This document shows, piece by piece, positions 19,701 through 28,649 of a DNA stretch of 64,000 bases. Under the pieces are notes generated by a model. That model was given only the letters and a program-made list of their open reading frames with translations, did not search any database and was not told the origin of the DNA. The first letter of the stretch is position 1. Every line of letters starts with the position of its first letter. Origin of the DNA: Clostridium sp. (lineage in GTDB: Bacteria; Bacteroidota; Bacteroidia; Bacteroidales; Bacteroidaceae); NCBI GenBank assembly GCA_023663705.1, contig JAMPGY010000001.1, positions 122,258 through 186,257 on the forward strand. Reading direction: 5' to 3'. Made by a program: the position numbers and the translations under genes.

Positions 19701-20594
19701 GACAACATCACCATACACAACGGCATACGTGTGACGAACGGTAAGGCCACAGATGCCATCGCGCTGAACGACGGCTTTGCCTTCGGCGCCCCGGCTGCCG
19801 TGGAAGGAGAGGTGACCTATACACGTCCCTTCAACACAGACGCGCAGGGCAACCCGATGGTATCCAACGAGAACGGCGCCAACGGCTGGCAATCCGTAGT
19901 GGTTCCGTTTGATGTGACCGCAATCACAGCCATGCAGAACGGTACGGAAGTGAACCTCGTCCCCACGCAACTGTACGACAAGACGGATGACACGCAGCGT
20001 CCCTTCTGGCTCTACGAAGTGACCGACGGACAATATACACCCGCCACATCCATCAAGGCCAATGTGCCCTATCTGATGTCCGTGCCCAACGATGCCAACC
20101 TCTATGTGGACAAACTGAACATCAGCGGTAACGTGACGTTCCACGGTGAAGGTCTCGCAACCACGGTTCTGACCGAAAGCGTACTGACCACACCGGCCTA
20201 CACGCTCACCCCCAACTATGCGGGTCCGGTCAGCGGAGAAAACATGTATGCGCTCAACGAGGCCGGCAGTCTGTGGTGCATCACTACAGCCGAGGCACCG
20301 GTGAAGAGCTTCAACGCCTATGCCTCCCTGCCCACGACACAGGCCGAAATTCTGTCGTTCGGTATCTTCAACGGCAAGGATGCCACCGGTGTGAAAGAAA
20401 CTCCGGGCGAGAACAAACCCGCCATGGTGATGGCCGAAGAGGGCGGCATACGCATCGAAGGCATCACGGGAACCGTGAATATCTTCACCACCGACGGACG
20501 CATCGCCGCTACAGCCGCATGCAACGGATCAACTTTCATCCCGATGCAGAAAGGACTGTATATCGCAGGTGGGAAAACCCTTATCGTTAAATAA
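16791..20594 (+). CDS. Large exported multi-module protein with duplicated carbohydrate-binding-like modules
   Basis: 1267 residues; signal peptide HRFLPLFALLFATAGNTLRAQ. Several jelly-roll modules share the strand LPNGVYSLTAQA / LPNGRYSLTAAIA / LPQGIYAVSFIHA / LPAGSYRLSVSARA. Two are close internal duplicates (about 245-385 and 530-670, both starting N-x-SFE and ending in L-DDF or VDNFRLTY), linked by helical FIVAR-like segments. The C-terminal third has a beta domain (WQSVVVPFDVTAI) and a tail ending KGLYIAGGKTLIVK. No enzyme signature was seen. Binding of polysaccharide or host glycan is inferred. The stop lies 16 nt before a small peptide gene, so the two should be co-transcribed. Confidence 0.85.
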   Translation: MKHRFLPLFALLFATAGNTLRAQVITNGDNLEQTRNIYGAPTTGDVREIWCNNAAASFNFRQTVDLPNGVYSLTAQAVYRADYNAGTQTNCELFAETGGQTYRTRIHNMGDEPTSDATNLGTLTTMMENAETYRNTLPPFVVTNGEATVGMRNNGPLTYCMNGYWFIWKNTSFQLTEVTDKATLDSVLTVVNAEALALVNAATDEVEKEALQTAITQATASSADIAALQTAILNYRINTATPSQPADLTYMLNNHSFEKGNNTGWTIQGWSNDTGVVGNYGSHVTGNFDYFLFNTWAEGFGITQTVNGLPNGRYSLTAAIASDTGNSVVLTANDRTETFTVTEPAGQDVTLTDFPVTSGRLTFGTAHSPNWYKVDNFRLTYLGFDPTEVLKGMSANLEKAALINRSHLLNTVQTELTEAMQQAQALVDRGEGTRNELNKAANRLSDAIEQAQASAADYEAVHREVTATEEQWYAFGWPGLQALQAVVDEVKNALTGQSFDKERDIRKLQDAVQAYLRSCTVAEGEQADLTAVLANPSFETGDLTGWDVNGNSSDTGIRENSNGTYTMNGAEGKYLFNSWSKQYGISQRVTGLPQGIYAVSFIHATDNGLKVVAFANDSEQVFQHEGDKGKGNGTRVTLDNILVTDGELTLGTKNIDQWGKLDDFQLTYYGKDKTHLMDVITTMLTEADAMFDGQNNKLETESQFIAQARAMSENNSADELYAAATNLRTALHNLYAAYDKQTLSTDFTAVALQNADFSEELAGWTFEGLNSSNANDWLKNGEHYDGNGTNRYFNPEQWGANNWNTSAKQEMKLPAGSYRLSVSARASGNVALSVTVNRNDETTIRKELISENNTDGEWGRGGWNRYHVYFTVAEGDRMEVVLNGATGANHQWMSFDDVTVKRLGAFYVDKSNYPAVTVLGNMSGSHAELTNLLNDVKLTSVDLTSYATDDADTDLDLEVSNPNLLVINGPDNITIHNGIRVTNGKATDAIALNDGFAFGAPAAVEGEVTYTRPFNTDAQGNPMVSNENGANGWQSVVVPFDVTAITAMQNGTEVNLVPTQLYDKTDDTQRPFWLYEVTDGQYTPATSIKANVPYLMSVPNDANLYVDKLNISGNVTFHGEGLATTVLTESVLTTPAYTLTPNYAGPVSGENMYALNEAGSLWCITTAEAPVKSFNAYASLPTTQAEILSFGIFNGKDATGVKETPGENKPAMVMAEEGGIRIEGITGTVNIFTTDGRIAATAACNGSTFIPMQKGLYIAGGKTLIVK

Positions 20595-20610
20595 CAAAAC
20601 TTCGGAAATC

Positions 20611-20775
20611 ATGAACAAGAAAAGAATATATGTAAGACCGACCGCAGAGGTATTCCGCGTCGTATGCGACCAAAGCATCCTGGCCGGTTCCACACTGGGC
20701 GACAAAGATCCCGGTGATATCGGCATGGAAAACTACTCCACAAACCTCTTCGAGGAGTCTCCATTCGGCGAATAA
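20611..20775 (+). CDS. Small 54-residue M(N)KK-x-Y-x-x-P peptide behind an exported protein
   Basis: 54 codons plus TAA. An in-frame ATG 14 codons upstream overlaps the preceding gene's stop, so ATG 20611 is preferred. It begins MNKKRIYVRPTAEVFRVVCD, then QSILAGSTLG (residues 21-30), then an acidic tail with few hydrophobics (ending LFEESPFGE). It shares with the peptides at 12925-13089 and 1-63 the basic start, Tyr, Pro, alternating V/E strand and, where visible, the small-residue turn (AGS here, GG in the other). It has a single cysteine at position 19. It sits 16 nt behind the exported protein and is followed by a strong terminator, so it ends that operon. Function unknown. Confidence 0.75.
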   Translation: MNKKRIYVRPTAEVFRVVCDQSILAGSTLGDKDPGDIGMENYSTNLFEESPFGE

Positions 20776-20800
20776 AGCCTGCAGGCTTTAGATAAAAAGG

Positions 20801-20850
20801 ATCACCCTGTAACCGCTTCAGTAAAGTGGTTACAGGGTGATTCTTTTTAT
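20801..20850. terminator. Bidirectional terminator between convergent genes
   Basis: Perfect 14-bp stem ATCACCCTGTAACC / GGTTACAGGGTGAT (20801-20814, 20828-20841) followed by TCTTTTTAT. On the other strand it is followed by CTTTTTAT. It serves the peptide gene on the left and the GH51 gene on the right. A smaller palindrome AAAGCCTGCAGGCTTT precedes it. Confidence 0.88.
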
Positions 20851-20870
20851 CTGATTATATGTCCGGTAGC

Positions 20871-22424
20871 TTATTTCAGTTCGAGTGTCACCACGCTGCA
20901 AGGCGGCATCTTCACCGTAAGTTTACCCTTTCCCAACTTGGCTCCCTTGAAGGCGGAGGGCTTTACAGTTTCGGGACGTTCAAACGTGTTTTTGGCATCT
21001 ACTGCGGCTGTCAGCACTATCCCTTCCACCGTCTTGGCTTTCAGTCCGTCCAGACTGAGTTCCACCTCCTGACTCTCCTCCAGCAACACGTTGGCCATCG
21101 ACACATGCACCACGCCGTCCTTGTCGCGCGAGGCCGTTGCGCTGAGCACAGGCAGATCCCGTCCCCGGCCTTCCGATGTCATCTGCTCACGCACACGCAT
21201 AGTGTCGCAACTGATCGTCAGAGGCACCCAGGTGGCATCCTGATGAACGGCATACATACGGAACACGTGGTAGGAGGGCGTGAGCACCATTTTATCCTCC
21301 TTGGTCAGAATCATGCTCTGCAACACATTGGCGATCTGTGCGATGTTAGCCATTTTCAAGCGGTCGGTATACTTATGGAACACGTTGAGCGAGAGCGCGG
21401 CCACCAAAGCGTCGCGCATGGTGTTCTGCTGATAGAGATGGCCGGAGATGGTGCCGGGTTCCTCGTCCCACCACGTGCCCCACTCGTCGAGCATCAGTGC
21501 CACACGCTTCTGCGGATCGTATTTGTCCATAATGGCCGTGTGGGTGCGGATGCAGTTTTCGATGTCGAGACACTTTCCCATCGTCCAGTAGTATTGCGCA
21601 TCGTCGAAAGTGGTGGCCGATCCCTTGCTGCCGCTCCATCCGGCCACGGTGTAGTAGTGAAGCGACAAGCCGTGCATCTGTCCGCGAGCCTGCTTCATCA
21701 TGGTTTCCGTCCAGTGGGTATCATACTCGCCCGATCCGCTGGCTATCTTGAACAGACGGTTGCCGTTGAACTCGCGGCAATACGTCTGATAGCGACGGTA
21801 GAGGTCGGCGTAATATTCGGGACGCATGTTTCCGCCGCACCCCCAGCTCTCGTTGCCCACTCCGATATACTTCACCTTCCAGGGTTTCTCGCGTCCGTTG
21901 GCCTTGCGCCGCCTGGCCATCGGTCCGTCCTCGGCCGTCATGTATTCCACCCATTGTGCGGCTTCCTGCACGGTGCCGCTACCCACGTTCATCGACACGT
22001 AGGGTTCACATCCCAGCAGTTCGCACAGATTCAGGAATTCGTGAGTGCCGAAGCTGTTGTCCTCCACCGTTCCGCCCCAATTGTTGTTCACCATACGCGG
22101 ACGGTTTTCCTTCGCCCCCACCCCGTCTGTCCAATGGTATTCATCGGCGAAACAACCGCCGGGCCACCGGAGCACCGGCACATGCAAGTCTTTCAGCGCC
22201 TGGAGCACATCATTGCGATAGCCGTTGGTATTGGGTATGGAGGATTCTTCACCCACCCACAGACCTCCGTAGATGCAGGTGCCCAAGTGCTCGGCAAACT
22301 GTCCGTAAATCTCTTTGGGAATCATTCTTTCCGCCTTGTCTGTCTGCAAGGCGAGAGTGGCTTTGCGCTGTGCCGCCACGGGCAGAGACGCCATGAGCGT
22401 CATCGTCCATAGAATCTTTTTCAT
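20871..22424 (-). CDS. Exported alpha-L-arabinofuranosidase (GH51)
   Basis: 517 residues, the usual length for a single-module GH51 enzyme; signal peptide [18 protein letters not shown]. It is predicted to remove arabinofuranosyl groups from arabinan or arabinoxylan in the periplasm or outside the cell. GH51 hallmarks: GQFAEHLG near residue 40, [15 protein letters not shown] near 85-100, the acid/base Glu in [11 protein letters not shown] (about 195), and the nucleophile Glu in [12 protein letters not shown] (about 316). A C-terminal beta-sandwich follows. It is a single gene with its own promoter, divergent from mltG. A second, larger GH51 lies at 33785-36397. Confidence 0.95.
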   Translation of the reverse strand: MKKILWTMTLMASLPVAAQRKATLALQTDKAERMIPKEIYGQFAEHLGTCIYGGLWVGEESSIPNTNGYRNDVLQALKDLHVPVLRWPGGCFADEYHWTDGVGAKENRPRMVNNNWGGTVEDNSFGTHEFLNLCELLGCEPYVSMNVGSGTVQEAAQWVEYMTAEDGPMARRRKANGREKPWKVKYIGVGNESWGCGGNMRPEYYADLYRRYQTYCREFNGNRLFKIASGSGEYDTHWTETMMKQARGQMHGLSLHYYTVAGWSGSKGSATTFDDAQYYWTMGKCLDIENCIRTHTAIMDKYDPQKRVALMLDEWGTWWDEEPGTISGHLYQQNTMRDALVAALSLNVFHKYTDRLKMANIAQIANVLQSMILTKEDKMVLTPSYHVFRMYAVHQDATWVPLTISCDTMRVREQMTSEGRGRDLPVLSATASRDKDGVVHVSMANVLLEESQEVELSLDGLKAKTVEGIVLTAAVDAKNTFERPETVKPSAFKGAKLGKGKLTVKMPPCSVVTLELK

Positions 22425-22466
22425 GGTTGTACGTGTTATTAAAATGTGTTAGTATAATTATTGTTA

Positions 22467-22474
22467 CAAAGATA
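22467..22474 (-). promoter_or_regulatory. Candidate -7 box for the GH51 gene (TATCTTTG)
   Basis: Minus-strand TAnnTTTG match about 43 nt before the GH51 start codon. It lies back to back with the mltG promoter box 22 nt away, so the two promoters share upstream DNA. Confidence 0.6.
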
Positions 22475-22496
22475 ATCAAAAGAGCGAAAAAAGCAG

Positions 22497-22504
22497 TAAG
22501 TTTG
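22497..22504 (+). promoter_or_regulatory. Candidate -7 box for mltG (TAAGTTTG)
   Basis: TAnnTTTG match 25 nt before the mltG ATG. Confidence 0.55.
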
Positions 22505-22529
22505 CAGTGTAATTCAAACCAATAGACCC

Positions 22530-23549
22530 ATGAAAGCGAACTTTCTCAAATTCAAATATCTGCTCATCGCTCTTTGCGTGATTGCTTTGGCCGGCGCAGC
22601 TCTCTGCCGGCAGATGTGGCTGAAACCGTTTGACACGGACGAGCATACGTTTATTTATATAGACACGGACGATACGACCGACTCGATAGGCATGCGGATA
22701 CAGGCACACGGAGGACGACTGAGCGCGATGGGTTTCCGCATAGCGGCACGGCTGACCGGCTACTCTCCGCGCACGGGACGTTATGCCCTGACAGCGGATG
22801 ACAACGGACTGAGTTTGTTCCGCAAGTTGCGCCAAGGACGGCAGAAGGCCGTTCGTCTCACTCTCCCCAGTGTACGCACGATGGACCGCCTGGCCGGTGT
22901 GCTGGGCGGCAAACTGATGACGGACTCCGCCACATGGATCAAGACTTTCACCGACACGACGCTCATCGCGTCCTTCGGCTACAACCCGGCCACCCTCCCG
23001 GCTCTGTTTGTGCCCAACACCTACGAAGTGTATTGGGACACCACACCCGAGAGATTTCTACGGCGTATGCAAAAAGAGCGTGACTCGTTCTGGACCGACC
23101 GGAGAAAACAGCAGGCCGAAGCGGCCGGACTCACTCCCGTCGAAGTGGTGACACTGGCTTCCATCGTCGATGAAGAGACAGCCAACAACGGAGAGAAACC
23201 GATGGTGGCCGGTATGTATATCAACCGACTGCGTACCGGCATGCCCCTACAGGCCGACCCCACGGTAAAGTTTGCCTTGGGCGATTTCAGCCTGCGTCGC
23301 ATCTATCATAAGCACCTGGAGGTGGAGAGCCCCTACAACACGTATCGCAACACGGGACTTCCCCCCGGTCCCATCCGCATCCCGAGCATAGCAGGTGTGG
23401 ATGCCGTGCTCAATCACGTACACCACGACTATCTCTACATGTGTGCCAAAGAAGACTTCTCCGGCACACACAACTTCGCACGCACCTATCGGGAACACCT
23501 CGCCAACGCAGCGCGCTATGTGCGTGCGCTGGATAAACAGAAACGATAA
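22530..23549 (+). CDS. mltG: Endolytic murein transglycosylase MltG
   Basis: 339 residues, full length for the YceG/MltG family. One N-terminal membrane anchor (YLLIALCVIALAGAALC) places the rest in the periplasm, where the enzyme cleaves nascent peptidoglycan strands. Family motifs include FVPNTYEVYWDT, the active-site block VVTLASIVDEET (about 206-217), GMYINRLRTGMPLQADPT and TGLPPGPIRIPSIAG. In the active-site block, the position matching the first Glu of the E. coli motif (ASIVEKET) appears to be Asp, followed by two Glu. I believe this variant occurs in relatives but cannot check. A hairpin follows the stop. Confidence 0.93.
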   Translation: MKANFLKFKYLLIALCVIALAGAALCRQMWLKPFDTDEHTFIYIDTDDTTDSIGMRIQAHGGRLSAMGFRIAARLTGYSPRTGRYALTADDNGLSLFRKLRQGRQKAVRLTLPSVRTMDRLAGVLGGKLMTDSATWIKTFTDTTLIASFGYNPATLPALFVPNTYEVYWDTTPERFLRRMQKERDSFWTDRRKQQAEAAGLTPVEVVTLASIVDEETANNGEKPMVAGMYINRLRTGMPLQADPTVKFALGDFSLRRIYHKHLEVESPYNTYRNTGLPPGPIRIPSIAGVDAVLNHVHHDYLYMCAKEDFSGTHNFARTYREHLANAARYVRALDKQKR

Positions 23550-23628
23550 CGGCCGGACATCACGTCCGACCGCACCCACTTTCAAACTTAACTAATATAT
23601 GAAAAAACCTATTTCCTTGTTTCTGTGA

Positions 23629-24144
23629 TTATCCGTACATCTGCTGCAGACGATTCTTTATGCGGTCTGTCGACTTCTTGAGCTGATATTCCACACTGCG
23701 GCACGAAAGCCCCGTGCGCTCGGACACCGTCTTGTAGCTTTCTCCATCCAAACGTATGCCCACAAACACGGTGCGTTCACACTCCGGCATCTGTCTTACG
23801 GTAGAACCGATAATCCGGAACAGTTCCCGCTGACACAGACGTGTCAGTTCGTCATCCGTGCAATGATTGGCCGTGCGGGTGAGATAATTCTCCACTCCCT
23901 GATAACACTGACGCCGGCGCAACAGATCCATGCATCGGTTATGCACCATGGAGAAAAACAAACTGCGCACATTCCGTTCATCATCCAACCTGTCGGAAAT
24001 CTCCAGCATACGGAGCATCGTATCGCCCACGGCATCGCGGGATTCGTCCTCATCGGTGAGAAACGTCTGTGCGTAGCGCACGGCGGTATCATAATAACGC
24101 TCGTAGAAAGCCGCGCTGTCAAAAGTTTCGTTCTGTGTTCTCAT
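23629..24144 (-). CDS. RNA polymerase sigma-70 factor, ECF type
   Basis: 171 residues from the ATG at 24144, chosen because a -7 box lies just upstream at 24175-24182 and earlier in-frame codons give a non-homologous extension. Region 2 is visible in FYERYYDTAVRYAQTFLTDE and the DAVGDTMLRMLE segment. Region 4 is MPECERTVFVGIRLDGESYK followed by an HTH (VSERTGLSCRSVEYQLKKS), where ECF factors recognise the -35 element. No anti-sigma (FecR-like) gene or TonB receptor is adjacent, so this is an orphan ECF factor whose signal cannot be inferred. It is convergent with mltG. Confidence 0.92.
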   Translation of the reverse strand: MRTQNETFDSAAFYERYYDTAVRYAQTFLTDEDESRDAVGDTMLRMLEISDRLDDERNVRSLFFSMVHNRCMDLLRRRQCYQGVENYLTRTANHCTDDELTRLCQRELFRIIGSTVRQMPECERTVFVGIRLDGESYKTVSERTGLSCRSVEYQLKKSTDRIKNRLQQMYG

Positions 24145-24174
24145 GGTTTGCTGTTTATCGTGTTTTGACGATTG

Positions 24175-24182
24175 CAAATTTA
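24175..24182 (-). promoter_or_regulatory. Candidate -7 box for the ECF sigma gene (TAAATTTG)
   Basis: Minus-strand TAnnTTTG about 30 nt before ATG 24144, which supports that start over the longer frame. Confidence 0.5.
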
Positions 24183-24362
24183 GCGTTCCCGTCCGCCGGA
24201 TGTTCCGATTCATGTTGCTTGTTGATACACGCTAAGTTGCAAATTTGAAAAAACAACAAAACATACACTTAAAAACAACATTGCATACATCCGGAAGCAC
24301 ATTCATCGTGTTATTCTCTCTTTAATTACTCTTTTTTTAATCCGTATTTTATCAAATATATC

Positions 24363-24370
24363 TATCTTTG
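24363..24370 (+). promoter_or_regulatory. Candidate -7 box for the hybrid two-component gene (TATCTTTG)
   Basis: TAnnTTTG match 25 nt before the ATG at 24396, in an AT-rich stretch. No good -33 TTTG. Confidence 0.6.
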
Positions 24371-24395
24371 CCCCTAAACACATCGCGATGCAGAC

Positions 24396-27300
24396 ATGAA
24401 CAAACATTTCCTTATATATCTACTGCAACTTAGCTTGTTGACCGCAGTTTCACTGCCCGTCTCCGGCACAACGGATTTCAACGACGCACGCTTGCTCACC
24501 ACCGCCAACGGACTGTTCAACAATCAGACCCGCCTGCTCTACGAAATGCCCGACGGACGTATCCTGGCCTATACCGAAGGGATGTTTAACCTATACAACG
24601 GCAACTCATTTGAACCGCTCGATTGCGACCTGCGACGCGCCTATCCGCTGGGCATGCACAACAGTTGCCGCATCTACACCGACAACAACGGCCTGCTATG
24701 GGCCAAAGATTTCTACCACCTCTACCTGCTGGACCCACACACCTGTCGCTTCCTGCCCGACCTGAGCGAACGACTGGCGGCCGGCGAAGTCACCGATCCG
24801 CTCTACGACTTCTGCATCGACAACGACGGACAAGCCTGGCTGCTCACCCAAACAGGCAATGTCTACCGTTACAACTGGCAGGAGAAAGCAAGACTCGTGT
24901 GCACCCTCTCCGAACAGGAACGCAAGACCGGCATACGGGTTGCCGATGTCATCCAAGCCGGAGCATTCCACCTTATTATATATAACACCGGACGTGTGGA
25001 TTGCTGGGACGAAAAGAACGGTCTGATCGTGGGTAGCCACCAGATACCATCCACGCCCAAACCCTCTACTTATTTCCGCGTATGTTCCCTGCCACTCGAC
25101 AGCCATCGTCTGCTCATCGCTTTCAATGCCGAAACGGGTGAACTGTTCACCTACGACACATACCGCCACACCCACGAAAAGGTGATGGACGGACATATCA
25201 TCAACGACATGAAGCGGGATGCAACGGGTACCGTCTGGCTGGGATGCAACGATGCGTTGCTGACCCTATCGCCCGATGATTTGAGCGTCTGCAAGCAACA
25301 ACTGAATATCTATTGGAACCAACAACAAATCACCGATAATGTAATGTGCCTGCTCTTCGACCGCAACGCCTCGCTATGGGCCGGACTCGGCACATCGGGC
25401 GTAGTGCATGCCCTCAACGGTCCACGCATCGCACGCACCTATACCAACACTGCCGCCGCCAACCAATCCGGTCTGCTCATCCGCAATCTGCAACAGGAGG
25501 ACGACACCCATCTGCTTGTGGGTACCCTCGGCGGCATCTATCGGTTCGACCGCATCAACCACCGGTTCTCCGTGCTCTCCCCCGACACAAAGGACATGTT
25601 CTGCACCGGCATCGTCACCGATGCCAACCAATGCCATTGGTTTGCCACACGCCAGGGACTCGTTCGCTGGTCGGAAGGTCATGCCACAGTCTACAACCGA
25701 CAGAGATGTCCGGAACTGCCGTCGGACATCATCCGGTTCTGCCTGCCCATGGAAAACGGGAACATACTGGTATGCAACGAACTGAAACATCTCGGAATAT
25801 TCGATCCCCGCACCGAACGTTTCCGTTTCCCCGGCAGTGCCGAGCAATTCGACTCCTACCGTGCACTGAGTTGTGCCATCGAAACATCACGCCAAGGCAT
25901 CTTCGTTGTGAGCAGCCAGAACGGCATCTTTGAATGGGACAGCCGCAACGGCCGTATCACTCCGGTGGAATGGCTCGACTCCATGAGCCGCTTCAGCCAG
26001 AAATACAACTGCATGTACAAAGACAGTACGGGATGTATATGGCTTGGCACCCAAAACGGTCTGATCCGCTACTCTCCCCCCGAACGGACGCTGCAACGCT
26101 ACACCACAGCCGATGGGCTGCCCAACAATTGCATCCAGGGCATTGCAGAGGAAAACAACCGTTACCTGTGGATAACCACATCAGACGGAGTGGCACGCTT
26201 CAACCTGACCGCAGGACATCCCGCCCTCACCAAACTGAACGCTCTGGACGGCCTGCCCGAGTCGGAGATGATGGAGCAATCGATAGTCATGACAAACGAC
26301 ATCCTTTACTGTGGAAACGCCACCGGTCTGGTGGAGGTAGACCCACGGGCCATCAATCAATTCAACCGCACACTGAAACCGTTGATAGTGGGGTTGCGCA
26401 TCAACGGCACATCGGTGTCGGACGACGGACGATTCAACGACCGGCTGCTCACCGACTGCGGCCTGTCCAATGCGCGAAGCATCAAACTGAACTATCGAGA
26501 GAACTTTATCGAACTGAACTTCTCGGCGCTCAATTACGACTATCCGCAACACACGCGCTACCGCTACCGCATGACCGGCATCGACAAGGACTGGAACCTG
26601 AGCACATCCCACACGGGACTCTGCACAGCCTCCTACACCTCGATGGAACCGGGCACCTACACCTTCATCGCTCAGGCCGCAGGCGGCGAATCCGACTGGG
26701 GCGAAGAACTGCAATGGAGCATCGTCATCCGCCCGCCCCTGTGGAAAACCTGGTGGGCTTACCTGATTTATGCAATCTCTGCCATTGCCCTCGTATACTA
26801 CATCATAGACGCCTACATTGCCATCCGGAAGTCGCGTCTGGAAAGAGACCAGGAAGCTGAGGAACACATCCGCGAACAGAATCTCAACCAATTGAAGTTC
26901 CGTTTCTTCACCAACATCAGCCATGAGTTCCGCACACCGCTCACCCTCATCATCACTCCACTCGAAGTCATCATCCGGCGCACCTCCGATCCCAAGTTGC
27001 ACAAAGATCTCAGCGGCATTCTGTCCAGTGCCAAAGATCTGCTGCGTCTGGTAAACAAACTTTTGGACTTCAGACGTCTGGAACAACAGGGCGAACATCT
27101 TACATTGGAACCCGTGAGCATCAAGTCCTACATCAAAGAGAATGTACGCCTGTTCGACGGACTGGCACAGGAGAAGCACATCAGCTTCACCTGCGACTGC
27201 CAATTCACCGATGACGACCTGTTCTATCTCGACCGCGAGAAAATCACACGTGTCATCAACAATCTCCTGTCCAACGCCTTTAAGTTCACACCTACCGGTG

Positions 27301-28508
27301 GGATGATTTCGGTGAGTGCAGGATGGCAGCACGATGAGAGCCACTCACCCACAGGCATATCCCTGTCGGTAAGCGACACGGGCATAGGCATCGAACCGGC
27401 CGATCTGGAGAACATATTCGATCGTTTTTACCAAAGTTCCACTTCAGGCACTCATGGCACGGAACTCAACACCGGAAGCGGCATCGGACTGCATCTGACC
27501 AAAGGATATACCGAACTGCATCACGGCACGATCCACGTGGAAAGCCATCCCGGACAGGGTAGCACATTCACCGTCTTCCTGCCTGTGCAACAGGTGGAAG
27601 ACAACATCCCCATAGAGATTCCACAACCTCAACCTCACGAACACCAGCCGGACACCGACTCTGTGCCGGATCATACACAGGCACACGACGAGATCAACAT
27701 ACCGACCACACATGCCCGCACCAACATCACCATTCTCGTCGCGGAAGACAACGCCGCCTTCCGCCGTTTTCTGCGTGAAACTCTCGAGAACCACTACCGC
27801 GTCATCACAGCTGCCGACAGTGTGGAGGGACTGGACAAGGCACGCAACGAAAACCCCGATCTTATCATAAGCGACATGATGATGCCCCGCATGGACGGAC
27901 ACAAATTCTGCAGACTCATCAAGACGGATGTAAAATACAGCCATATCCCCTTTATCCTGCTCACGGCCAAGAACTCATCCGAAAGCCGCACGAGCAGCTA
28001 CGAGGCCGGTGCCGATTCATTTATCGCCAAACCCTTCGACATGGAGGTGTTGCTGGTGCGCATCCGACAGTTGCTTGACCGACGCTTGAAAAGCAAAAAC
28101 CGTTTCCACCACGAATTGAACGTGGATCCCAAAGAGATTGCCGCCACCGACATCGATCAGCAACTGATCGAACGCGCCATGAAGTTTGTGGAACAAAACA
28201 TCGGCAACACCGACTACGGAGTGGAGAATCTGAGCGCCGACATCGGTATTGAACGCACCTACCTCTACCGCAAGCTGCAGGCCATCCTCGGCCAGTCGCC
28301 TTCGGAGTTCATCCGCAGCGTACGGCTCAAACGGGCCGCCCACATGCTGGAAAACGGTAATATGCCCGTACAACAGGTTTCCTACAAAGTGGGATTCAAC
28401 GTCCCGCGCTACTTCTCCGCCCACTTCAAAGAAATGTTTGGAGTAACTCCCAGCCAATATACCCAGATGAAACGCAAAGAAAAAGCACCCAAGGAGCAGG
28501 CGGAGTGA
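24396..28508 (+). CDS. Hybrid two-component system regulator (sensor kinase, receiver and AraC DNA-binding domain in one chain)
   Basis: 1370 residues, the normal size for a Bacteroidales HTCS. In order: signal peptide or first TM (LIYLLQLSLLTAVSLPVSG), a periplasmic Reg_prop double propeller (repeats such as GTVWLGCNDALL and GCIWLGTQNGLIRY), a Y_Y_Y domain (about 680-775), a TM helix (AYLIYAISAIALVYYIIDAY, about 786-808), and HisKA with phospho-acceptor His843 in NISHEFRTPL. HATPase follows with N box NLLSNAFKF (about 952) and DTGIGI. The receiver domain has phospho-acceptor Asp1160 in IISDMMMPRMDG, and a C-terminal AraC HTH spans about 1260-1360. Such proteins bind an oligosaccharide outside and switch on a glycan-use locus. 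Here the likely targets are the GH43/MFS/GH88 or GH51 genes nearby, since no SusC/SusD pair is present. Ligand unknown. Confidence 0.95.
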   Translation: MNKHFLIYLLQLSLLTAVSLPVSGTTDFNDARLLTTANGLFNNQTRLLYEMPDGRILAYTEGMFNLYNGNSFEPLDCDLRRAYPLGMHNSCRIYTDNNGLLWAKDFYHLYLLDPHTCRFLPDLSERLAAGEVTDPLYDFCIDNDGQAWLLTQTGNVYRYNWQEKARLVCTLSEQERKTGIRVADVIQAGAFHLIIYNTGRVDCWDEKNGLIVGSHQIPSTPKPSTYFRVCSLPLDSHRLLIAFNAETGELFTYDTYRHTHEKVMDGHIINDMKRDATGTVWLGCNDALLTLSPDDLSVCKQQLNIYWNQQQITDNVMCLLFDRNASLWAGLGTSGVVHALNGPRIARTYTNTAAANQSGLLIRNLQQEDDTHLLVGTLGGIYRFDRINHRFSVLSPDTKDMFCTGIVTDANQCHWFATRQGLVRWSEGHATVYNRQRCPELPSDIIRFCLPMENGNILVCNELKHLGIFDPRTERFRFPGSAEQFDSYRALSCAIETSRQGIFVVSSQNGIFEWDSRNGRITPVEWLDSMSRFSQKYNCMYKDSTGCIWLGTQNGLIRYSPPERTLQRYTTADGLPNNCIQGIAEENNRYLWITTSDGVARFNLTAGHPALTKLNALDGLPESEMMEQSIVMTNDILYCGNATGLVEVDPRAINQFNRTLKPLIVGLRINGTSVSDDGRFNDRLLTDCGLSNARSIKLNYRENFIELNFSALNYDYPQHTRYRYRMTGIDKDWNLSTSHTGLCTASYTSMEPGTYTFIAQAAGGESDWGEELQWSIVIRPPLWKTWWAYLIYAISAIALVYYIIDAYIAIRKSRLERDQEAEEHIREQNLNQLKFRFFTNISHEFRTPLTLIITPLEVIIRRTSDPKLHKDLSGILSSAKDLLRLVNKLLDFRRLEQQGEHLTLEPVSIKSYIKENVRLFDGLAQEKHISFTCDCQFTDDDLFYLDREKITRVINNLLSNAFKFTPTGGMISVSAGWQHDESHSPTGISLSVSDTGIGIEPADLENIFDRFYQSSTSGTHGTELNTGSGIGLHLTKGYTELHHGTIHVESHPGQGSTFTVFLPVQQVEDNIPIEIPQPQPHEHQPDTDSVPDHTQAHDEINIPTTHARTNITILVAEDNAAFRRFLRETLENHYRVITAADSVEGLDKARNENPDLIISDMMMPRMDGHKFCRLIKTDVKYSHIPFILLTAKNSSESRTSSYEAGADSFIAKPFDMEVLLVRIRQLLDRRLKSKNRFHHELNVDPKEIAATDIDQQLIERAMKFVEQNIGNTDYGVENLSADIGIERTYLYRKLQAILGQSPSEFIRSVRLKRAAHMLENGNMPVQQVSYKVGFNVPRYFSAHFKEMFGVTPSQYTQMKRKEKAPKEQAE

Positions 28509-28582
28509 TACTGTTCAAGAGATAAAACGATTGCCCTACGGCGGCATGACAAATCCCGATCCGGCCGTACCGCCCAAAAGAC

Positions 28583-28614
28583 GAAAGCGACTTTCTTCAC
28601 AGAGAGTCGCTTTC
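28583..28614. terminator. Hairpin after the hybrid two-component gene
   Basis: 10-bp stem GAAAGCGACT / AGTCGCTTTC (28583-28592, 28605-28614). No T run follows on the plus strand, so it is a weak or processing-type terminator. On the minus strand it would also close a short leftward transcript from the -7-like box at 28711-28718. Confidence 0.5.
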
Positions 28615-28649
28615 AATTACCAATAAACGTTAACCTTAAAAAACAAATT

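Noticed and set aside
23601-23630. Nine-codon ATG frame (MKKPISLFL) after mltG
   Set aside because: Too short to support. It overlaps the end of the convergent sigma gene's downstream region and has no context beyond an A-rich leader.
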